DNA of 64,000 nt, taken from Azorinus chamasolen (taxonomy: Eukaryota > Mollusca > Bivalvia > Cardiida > Solecurtidae). A model generated the notes under the pieces. The model was given only the letters and a program-made list of their open reading frames with translations. It was not told the DNA's origin and ran no database searches. Below are positions 59,701-64,000 of this stretch, in pieces. Within the stretch, counting starts at the first letter, position 1, and each line of letters begins with the position of its first letter. The stretch covers positions 57,269,953 through 57,333,952 of the forward strand of contig OY755239.1 of assembly GCA_963576725.1 (NCBI GenBank). The letters run 5' to 3'. A program made the position numbers and the translations under genes.

Positions 59701-61933
59701 CATGTGAGTGTTCTGATTAAGATGACTTTAATCCTGCATTAACTCGCCATTAAGCTACCACCTATCTGTAAGGCCTACAATTAGACTAACTGTTGGTGGT
59801 TGTTGTAGAGAGGTTAACCATTTTACTGTAAAGTAATAAAAATAGAAAACAATAGTGTTCCAAGGAACACATGTGTCACATGCTGGGAGAAGTGTTAGAA
59901 TAAAAAAAAAGAAAGTGTGATGGACAGACAGATAGACAGACAGACAGAGACAGACAGTCAGATGACGGAAAAGCTTCTCAACAGGTGACACAAAAATTAC
60001 TATGAGCTTTGCCTATAATTCCTATTCTCTTACTGTAAGTGGATCAAATCAGATGACAAACCATATGATAATCACTTTCTTAACCCTTTCCCTGTTCTAT
60101 GTTTATACCAAATTTCAATATCTAATGAAATCTCATGGACAAAATAATGAAATATGGAAGATGGAACATTGTTGTCATTCTAGAAACAAAAGAAACAGAT
60201 CTATCAAATTCCATTAACAAACACAGCACACCCTGATCAGACGGCTCCTACAGGTCTACTGTGTTTGCAAATGCGTGAAAACATGTTTATATGAAGGAAA
60301 AGGTTAACCTAGATGAACAATGCAAAAGTTCTTCATAAGCAAGTTGTTGATAAGAGGAGTATTAAGGAAATTTAGGTGAAATTCTACATTTCTCGACAAA
60401 ACCCCGTCTCTGAGGCAATTCTTATATGCATCAACATGACAGGTTCTTACTGAGAAATACATGGTAAATGGATAGATCAATACTCATTATCTACAGCTCT
60501 GTCCATACCGAGCAAATCATTCATGTTTTTGTAGAGAGACAGAAGCTGGGGTGTGAGCTTTTGGGCACTCATTAGAGTGACATGCCAGAGCTCCAGACCG
60601 TCCTCCATGAGGTAGATGTGCTGGGGCTTGCTGGTATCCGTGCTCATCTCTATCACAGGAAGCAGGAAGTCATACATGGTTGAACTCAGGGAACCAAATC
60701 CCTACAGCATAAACACAAAACAAACGTGAGTTTAGACTTTATGTCAGAGAAAACTCTCTATTTATCACAATGGTTTCAAAACATGAGTTTTACAGAGGTG
60801 TAGAAAGGCGTCAGTAGGAGGGAATGGGTTAAATAGGAGCTGTCCAATCAGGGCTTCTCTATTTGTTTATATATTACAGATATGACTCGCTTATGTCTGC
60901 AATGACATTTTTTTATTTTCACAATTTTAATACAAGAAATGAATTTATATAGTTGATAATCATAGTGGGTGAAGTGCGCATGATTATTCACCAGGTAAAG
61001 CGTTAACCCTTTCCCTTTTTCATGCCTTAGCAAACAGAGTAGACCCAGATCAGACCGCTCCTGTAGGAGCCATCTGATCAGGATCTGCTCTGTTTGATTA
61101 TGAAATTATAATAGATTTGACAATAGTTTCTATCAGTAACAAACATCCCTGTGTACATATGCTATTATAAAACCTCAGCTATTAAATATTCATGATGAAA
61201 TTATTTCTTAACCCATTACCTCATAGGCTATTTTTAGACCCAACCTCTTTGAATAAATCTACTGAAGAGGAGCATTTACTAGAGAAAAGGAAAATTTTAG
61301 AATTGTGTAGCATTGAAACCATTGTGATAAATAGAGCATTTGCTCCATAGGAGCAAATGCTCTATTTATCATAATGGTTTCAAGAAGTGACTATTACAGA
61401 GGTGTAGAAAGGCATATTTATGGAGTAAAGGGTTAAGTGAATATCAAACAGGGAAAGTGTTAAAACTGCAGCAGATGGCAATTCACACAGCAAGATCAGG
61501 AATAATATAAAGTATCATGGTTTGAACACAGGACATTTTGTACACTATGTGGAGATAATATCAGACAGTTACATCAGAAAGCAATGTGCACTGTCCTTCT
61601 ATGTGGAGATGATATCAGACAGTTACATCAGAGAGCAATGTGCAATGTCCTTCTATGTGGAGATGATATCAGACAGTTATATCAGAAAGCAATGTGCACT
61701 GTCCTTCTATGTGGAGATGATATCAGACAGTTATATCAGAAAGCAATGCTCACTACCCTATTACTGACCTGTACGAGGTGTATCAGTGTGGTCAGTATTG
61801 CACATCTCAGCATGTTGTGCTCCTCAGACTCCTCCCACAGAGATGGTAGGTAAGTTATCAGCGATGACGCATACGGACGGATCTGAGCGCCAACACGCTC
61901 TATCACAAAAGATATCACATGCAGAATCTGCAT
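47560..61933 (-). CDS. IPO11: Importin-11, C-terminal nine exons (gene span)
   Basis: Complement join: 61769-61933, 60509-60701, 58991-59070, 55051-55227, 53822-53935, 53230-53351, 52302-52403, 49880-49955, 47560-47715. Total 1185 bp, 394 residues plus TGA. Every junction is in phase and flanked by AG and GT. The product matches human importin-11 as I remember it through to the C-terminus (for example SEEHNMLRCAILTTLIHLVQ, YLMEDGLELW, TQPERRKLSALAL, RKDPVHSIPL), about the last 40 % of a protein of roughly 975 residues. Importin-11 is a karyopherin-beta of HEAT repeats that carries cargo such as UBE2M/UBE2E enzymes and ribosomal protein L12 into the nucleus with Ran-GTP (family knowledge). The N-terminal Ran-binding half lies beyond the right edge. 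Confidence 0.93.
47965..48004. repeat. HINE-like 3' hairpin alone
   Basis: TATGCCCCCCAGAT-TTG-ATCTGGGGGCATA followed by AAAA. It equals the 3' end of element a (41378-41772) with no core or 5' end. Confidence 0.65.
48064..48273. mobile_element. L-family MITE
   Basis: TCAACCCTTACAGAGTGG at the left and AGCGTTGTAAGGGTTGA at the right. Core GCAAACAGTGTAGACCCAG, apex GGGCTCCTAGAGGAGCCC. Reverse of 25091-25302. Confidence 0.7.
48543..48975. mobile_element. B element with an F palindrome inserted near its left end
   Basis: TTAACCCTTTCC is followed by F (48554-48733: CTGGGTCCCTGCTTATAAAA to ATAAGCATGGACCC), then TGTTCTGG and the rest of B with the core GGCTCCTTTAGGAGCC and the end GGAAAGGGTTAA. 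Other B copies read CCCTTTCCCTGTTCT without the break. The first TTAA is shared with the preceding B relic. Confidence 0.75.
49234..49389. mobile_element. E element missing half of its palindrome
   Basis: TA-CAGTAAAACTTCTCTATAA at the left and AGAGAGGTTTAACTG-TA at the right. The left hairpin arm is present to CGCTCCTAAAGGA, then the sequence jumps to AAGATATTTTATG, losing the right arm. Confidence 0.75.
49614..49827. mobile_element. C-family TTAA MITE, 52 bp from an IPO11 exon
   Basis: TTAACCCATTCCCAGATATT at the left and GGTAATGGGTTAA at the right. The left arm of the palindrome is partly deleted (ATAAATACAGGAGCAAGTG). Confidence 0.75.
49880..49955 (-). CDS. IPO11: IPO11 penultimate exon
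   Basis: Acceptor TTTTTCTCAG, donor TCT|GTAAGG, 76 bp. Its first base completes GA|T from the preceding exon. Encodes (D)ALVISDGDDIGEDELETEHE and then KRKRS. The acidic stretch followed by KRKR matches the weakly conserved acidic loop near the importin-11 C-terminus; possible flexible linker. Confidence 0.88.
49999..50236. mobile_element. B-family TTAA MITE
   Basis: TTAACCCTTTACTCC at the left and GGAGTAAAGGGTTAA at the right. Core GCAAATAGAGTAGATCC, apex GCTTCTATAGGAGC. Confidence 0.7.
50330..50663. mobile_element. D right half split by a B element at TTAA
   Basis: D hairpin arm TATAGGAGCTTTCTGCATT, then CTGCATTAA, where B (50365-50605) starts as TTAACCCTTTCCTTG and ends GGAAAGGGTTAA. D resumes GCAACCACCTGC and ends in AAAGGGGTTTTACTG-TA. 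The B core has lost the GACCCTGATCAGACG part of its left arm. Confidence 0.75.
50997..51997. mobile_element. HINE/pearl-like element b
   Basis: 5' end ACAAGAGCTCC...GGAGC hairpin, then TATACGCCCGAAG. Five or six tandem units of about 145 bp (AATCAATAGGGGTCATCTAC; GTATGAAGACAGCACACC; TGACCTTGACCTTTGACC). 3' hairpin AATACGACCGAAG-TTAC-CTTCGGGCGTATA, then AAAA. Confidence 0.65.
52302..52403 (-). CDS. IPO11: IPO11 exon, third from end
   Basis: Acceptor TCTGTTGCAG, donor GA|GTAAGA, 102 bp. The split codon AA|T with the preceding exon gives Asn. Encodes VILENFGNIISVCVQVLHDV and then CRVPVDEEAVIQM, matching the IPO11 segment before the acidic loop. Confidence 0.9.
52450..52895. mobile_element. B element split by a C element at TTAA
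   Basis: Left B arm (ATCATGAATATTAATTAGC to ATATTATTTC) reaches TTAA at 52551. The C element (52551-52787, TTAACCCTTTCCTCC to GAGGAAAGGGTTAA) follows, then B resumes GCAAACGAAGCAGACCCAG and ends GGACTACAGGGTTAA. Confidence 0.75.
53230..53351 (-). CDS. IPO11: IPO11 exon, fourth from end
   Basis: Acceptor GTATTTCAG, donor AA|GTATGG, 122 bp. Encodes SSSLLQMILSSWLDSIDSMT, then QPERRKLSALALASLLTV, the best conserved block seen in this window and diagnostic for IPO11 (human has the same TQPERRKLSALAL run, from memory). Confidence 0.95.
53822..53935 (-). CDS. IPO11: IPO11 exon, fifth from end
   Basis: Acceptor TGTCTACAG, donor GAT|GTGAGT, 114 bp, phase 0 to 0. Encodes EHPVVLSLYLSLFGWIVLQN and then DFFWTFLDQMASDMKTD, matching the HEAT helices after the importin-11 'YPVVMSTYL' region. 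Confidence 0.92.
53936..55050 (-). other. IPO11 intron
   Basis: Contains HINE-like element c (about 53960-54413), the right half of a B element (54415-54478), degenerate B and D relics (54590-54780) and a B copy (about 54794-55036). Confidence 0.65.
53960..54413. mobile_element. HINE/pearl-like element c
   Basis: 5' hairpin ATCACTGAAGGTGAT, then AATACCCCCACAAA. Two tandem units of about 150 bp (GGGGCATAACTCTGTAAGG; AGCATCATGTCAAGTTTCAT; AAAAGTCAACAGACC). 3' hairpin TATACCACCCCACCAAAC, then TTTGTGGGGGTATA and AAAA. The 5' end lies beside the acceptor of the neighbouring IPO11 exon. Confidence 0.65.
55051..55227 (-). CDS. IPO11: IPO11 exon, sixth from end
   Basis: Acceptor TTATCTCACAG, donor GAT|GTAAGT, 177 bp, phase 0 to 0. 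Encodes SYSTILVTSISSLITELRIE, then VLVLKIVELVFKSFPAEGPQ and LFKSLLPGFLQAILEKD: two amphipathic helix pairs typical of HEAT repeats, aligned with the IPO11 VLKVVE...GPQMFQPILP region. Confidence 0.9.
55330..55540. mobile_element. C-family TTAA MITE
   Basis: TTAACCCATTCCCACATATT at the left and GAGGTAATGGGTTAA at the right. The apex is shortened to TTTGCTCCTCTATTTATC, a hairpin-arm deletion. Confidence 0.75.
55865..58116. mobile_element. HINE/pearl-like element d with about 12 tandem units
   Basis: 5' ACAAGAGA, hairpin GTCACGGGTGAC, then AATGCCCCCAAAG. About a dozen units of 140-170 bp (GGTCAAGGTCACAGTGACC; GGTACGCGACACTCCGCC; CCAAATTTGGAATCCGTAGC). Then a CA/CCCA microsatellite (58003-58066) and the 3' hairpin TATGCCGCCAAAG-CCTAG-CTTTAGGGGCATA with AAAA. 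Open frames of up to 256 codons on the minus strand are translations of this repeat. Confidence 0.75.
58003..58066. repeat. (CA)n/(CCCA)n microsatellite
   Basis: ACACACACCCACCCACACAC type simple repeat just before the 3' hairpin of element d. Confidence 0.9.
58290..58515. mobile_element. C-family TTAA MITE
   Basis: TTAACCCATTACCTCATAGG at the left and GAGGGAATGGGTTAA at the right. Apex TTTGCTCCTATAGGAGCAAA followed by an extra AATT. Confidence 0.8.
58991..59070 (-). CDS. IPO11: IPO11 exon, seventh from end
   Basis: Acceptor TTCCTGTTTCAG, donor GAG|GTCAGT, 80 bp. AA completes the Glu codon begun by the preceding exon. Encodes LGTEYLRICLKVIEAYLLLG and PREFLE, corresponding to the importin-11 helix pair after the LLE motif. 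Confidence 0.9.
59133..59381. mobile_element. B-family TTAA MITE
   Basis: TTAACCCTTTGCTCAATG at the left and GGAGTAAAGGGTTAA at the right. Core GTAAACAGAGCAGATTC, apex GCTTCTACAGGAGC. Confidence 0.7.
59404..59652. mobile_element. B-family MITE
   Basis: TTAACCCTTTCCCTGTTG at the left and GAAGGAAAAGGTTCA at the right. Core GCAAATAGAGCAGACCATG, apex GCTCCTACAGGAGC. Confidence 0.65.
59840..59999. repeat. Short HINE-like element with (GACA)n
   Basis: Hairpin GTGTTCCAAGGAACAC, then ATGTGTCAC, a GACAGACAGATAGACAGACA tract, and GGTGACACAAAAATT. It has the same order of parts as elements a-d but with a different end motif (TGTGTCAC/GTGACAC). Confidence 0.45.
60080..60307. mobile_element. B-family MITE missing half of its palindrome
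   Basis: TTAACCCTTTCCCTGTTC at the left and GAAGGAAAAGGTTAA at the right. The core jumps from GACGGCTCCTACAG to GTCTACTGTGTTTGC, deleting most of the right arm. Confidence 0.7.
60509..60701 (-). CDS. IPO11: IPO11 exon, eighth from end
   Basis: Acceptor ATGCTGTAG, donor CTCG|GTATGG, 193 bp. Encodes GFGSLSSTMYDFLLPVIEMS, then QHIYLMEDGLELWHVTLMSA and LTPQLLSLYKNMNDLL. The FLLPVI-STD-YLMEDGLELW block is nearly identical to importin-11 and separates it from other karyopherins. A weaker TAG acceptor is used. Confidence 0.95.
61003..61463. mobile_element. B element split by a C element at TTAA
   Basis: Host TTAACCCTTTCCCTTTTTC, core GCAAACAGAGTAGACCCAG, right arm to ATTATTTC. The C element (61208-61436, TTAACCCATTACC to GTAAAGGGTTAA) follows, then the host resumes GTGAATATCAAACAGGG and closes GTGTTAA. 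Confidence 0.75.
61546..61757. repeat. Four tandem 54-bp units beside an IPO11 splice donor
   Basis: The unit starts TATGTGGAGATGATATCAGA at 61546, 61600, 61654 and 61708. It is nearly identical between copies and stops about 6 bp from the donor GTCAGT (61763-61768, minus strand). The 81- and 89-codon frames here are repeat artefacts. Confidence 0.9.
61769..61933 (-). CDS. IPO11: IPO11 exon, ninth from end (first visible)
   Basis: Acceptor AATATTTTTTCAG, donor CAG|GTCAGT, 165 bp, phase 0 to 0. Encodes MQILHVISFVIERVGAQIRP, then YLPSLWEESEEHNMLRCAIL and TTLIHLVQ, a HEAT-repeat region almost identical to human importin-11 (from memory). The ATG at the start is an internal Met, not the translation start; earlier exons lie beyond the right edge. 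Confidence 0.95.
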
Positions 61934-62353
61934 CTGAAAAAATATTGATAGGAAGATTAGTACATTGACTCACAGAGCTACAGTACACATTCTCCACAGC
62001 GGCCCCTGAAAACAAGATATATTTTTTCTTACTGGCTAGACAAAAGCTATATGCAAAGAGTCCCAAATGGATTTTTCTTCTTTCTTCATTATTGTCATTC
62101 TGCATCAACCCTTTTCCCCCACAGAGACGAAATTTGGAACCTTTGAAAACAGAGTAAACTTAGATCAGACAACTGATCTCTGTTTGCTTATGACAAAACA
62201 TGTATCCGATTCTACGGTTTCTGTTCAGTGACCATTATAAAAAAGTCATGAATTCTTGTATAAATATTCATAAGGAAAAGAGTTAAGAATCCACTTACTT
62301 CCGTTCTGTATCATTCACTTTTATATTCAATGGTTGCTTTAGAAGTTAAACTC

Positions 62354-62594
62354 TTAACCCTTTGTCTGTTCTATAGCAATTTCAATACCTACCTAATATT
62401 CATGGAAAAATAGTTATAATGAATATGGAATGTGGAAGATTGTAGCCATTTTAGAAAGTAAAGAAACAGATCTATTATATTTCGTTAGCAACCAGAGCAG
62501 ACCCTGATCAGACGGCTCATATAGGAGCCATCTGATCTGGGTCTCCTCTGTTTGCAAATGTGTGAAAATGCGTTAATATGAAGGAAAGGGTTAG
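62354..62594. mobile_element. B-family MITE
   Basis: TTAACCCTTTGTCTGTTC at the left and GGAAAGGGTTAG at the right. Core GCAACCAGAGCAGACCCTG, apex GGCTCATATAGGAGCC. Confidence 0.7.
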
Positions 62595-62617
62595 TACCTG
62601 ACAAGTATTCATGTAAA

Positions 62618-64000
62618 AAACTAGAACTATCACTAAAGGTGATGAATACCCCCACACGGCAGCCTTGATTGCAAATCCAAGTTTTGAACATGTAACAGGA
62701 CCAAATAACAAAAATACCCAAAGGTCAAATAGAGAAAATTCTGTAATTTATGCCAAGTATCAAGTGAATCAGGTTGAAATTGAAGGAGGAGTTCAAAGTA
62801 CAAGATTTTGCCTGCCAATTTCAAGGCCAAAGGTCAAGGTCACAGAGACCTGAAATTTGTGTCTTGCACATCTACTACTCCTGAGTAACATTTATGCCAA
62901 GTATCAAGTAAATCAGGTTGAATGTGAAGGAGGAGTTCGCCGTACAAGATTTTGCCTGCCAATTTTAAGACCAATTTCAAGGCCAAAGGTCAAGGTCACA
63001 GAGATTTGAAATTTGTGTCTTGCACATCTACTACTCCTGAGTAACATTTATGCCAAGTATCAAGTGAATCAGGTTGAAAGTGAAGGAGGAGTTCAAAGTA
63101 CAAGCTTTTGCCTGCCAATTTTAAGACCAACTTCAAGGCCAACGGTCAAGGTCAAGGTCACAGAGACCTGAAATTTGTGTCTTGCACATATACTACTCCT
63201 GAGTAACATTTATGCCAAGTATCAAGTGAATCAGGTTGAAATTGAAGGAGGAGTTCAAAGTACAAGATTTTGCCTGCCAATATCATGACCAATTTCAAGG
63301 CCAAAGGTCAAGGTCAAGGTCACAGAGACCTGAATTTGTGTCTTGCACATCTACTACTCCTGAGTAACATTTATGCCAAGTATCAAATGAATCAGGTTGA
63401 AATTGAAGAAGGAGTTCAAAGTACAAGATTTTGCCTGCCAATTTTAGACCAATTTCAAGACCAAAGGTGAAGGTCAAGGTCACAGAGACCTGAAATTTGT
63501 GTCTTGCACATCTACTCCTGAGTAACATTTATGCCAAGTATCAAGTGAATCAGGTTGAAATTGAAGGAGGAGTTCAAAGTACAAGCTTTTGCCTGCCAAT
63601 TTCAAGACCAATTTCAAGGCCAAAGGTCAAGGTCAAGGTCACAGAGACCTGAAATTTGTGTCATGCACATCTACTACTCCTGAGTAACATTTATGCCAAG
63701 TATCAAGTGAATCAGGTTGAAAGTGAAGGAGGAGTTAAAAGTACAAGATTTTGCCTGCCAATTTTAAGACCAATTTCAAGGCCAAAGGTCAAGGTCAAGG
63801 TCACAGAGACCTGAAATTTGTGTCTTACACATCTACTACTCCTGAGTAACATTTATGCCAAGTATCAAGTGAATCAGGTTGAATGTGAAGGAGGAGTTCA
63901 AAGTACAAGCTTTTGCCTGCCAATTTCAAGACCAATTTCAAGGCCAAAGGTCAAGGTCACAGAGACCTGAAATTTGTGTCTTGCACATCTACTACTTCTG
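62618..64000. mobile_element. HINE/pearl-like element e, cut by window edge
   Basis: 5' ACTAGAACTATCACTAAAGG, TGATGAATACCCCCACA, then about eight units of 157-163 bp (GAGTAACATTTATGCCAAGT; TCAAGTGAATCAGGTTGAA; GGCCAAAGGTCAAGGTCAC). The end motif TACCCCCACA is the same type as in element c. The insertion lies in a B-like arm (GACAAGTATTCATGTAAAAA). The 3' hairpin is outside the window. Confidence 0.7.

Larger units (their letters stand above)
61934..64000 (-). other. IPO11 intron to window edge
   Basis: Degenerate B relic (62104-62290), B copy (62354-62594), and HINE-like element e from about 62618 to the edge. No further IPO11 exon was recognised. Confidence 0.65.

Noticed and set aside
61522..61853. 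81- and 89-codon frames with an 18-residue repeat
   Set aside because: They come from the 54-bp tandem array in an IPO11 intron.

Overview
The window is animal nuclear DNA from a repeat-rich, intron-rich genome. A bivalve mollusc is the best guess (inference), because of the long introns packed with palindromic MITEs, the pearl/HINE-like elements with about 150-bp 'ggtcaaggtcac' tandem cores, and the molluscan-type LINE and mariner relics. Only two host genes are supported, and both run off the window at their 5' ends. Their 3' ends face each other.

Gene 1 (+ strand, about 286-31819) is the 3' part of a secreted ADAMTS-like/THSD4-type matrix protein. A long acidic exon is followed by five thrombospondin type-1 repeats and a C-terminal PLAC domain. 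All eight exons chain in phase with GT/AG splice sites. Gene 2 (- strand, 61933 down to 47560) is the C-terminal part of importin-11 (IPO11). Its nine exons also chain in phase to a stop codon and give 394 residues of HEAT-repeat transport receptor. The 15.7 kb between the two stop codons holds no gene I can recognise.

The rest is mostly repeats. I use these working names. TTAA families (TTAACCC...GGGTTAA or close variants, piggyBac-like ends): A (core AGACGCCGAGT), B (core CAGACGGCTCC), C (core ATAGAGCATTTGCTCC), G, I, J and L. TA families (TA-CAGT...ACTG-TA, Tc1/mariner/pogo-like ends): D (core TGCAGAAAGCTCC), E (core CAGAACGCTCC) and K (ends CAGTTGAACTTC). F is a long palindrome with CTGGGTCC ends. 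H has a GTCTC apex. Almost all carry a 60-70-bp near-perfect palindrome, often with the apex CTCCTATAGGAG, although their outer ends differ. Repeated nesting of one family in another lets the target duplication (TTAA or TA) be read directly from the window.

Other repeats are a decayed mariner transposase (about 9.1-9.9 kb), a 59-bp minisatellite (19.7-20.7 kb), a LINE reverse-transcriptase relic with a (TGTAT)n tail (20.9-22.6 kb), a 54-bp tandem repeat beside an IPO11 splice donor, and several HINE/pearl-like elements (41.4, 51.0, 54.0, 55.9-58.1 and 62.6 kb to the window end). No tRNA, rRNA, CRISPR, operon or bacterial feature was seen. Exon limits come from reading frame, splice consensus and family similarity, not from transcripts.
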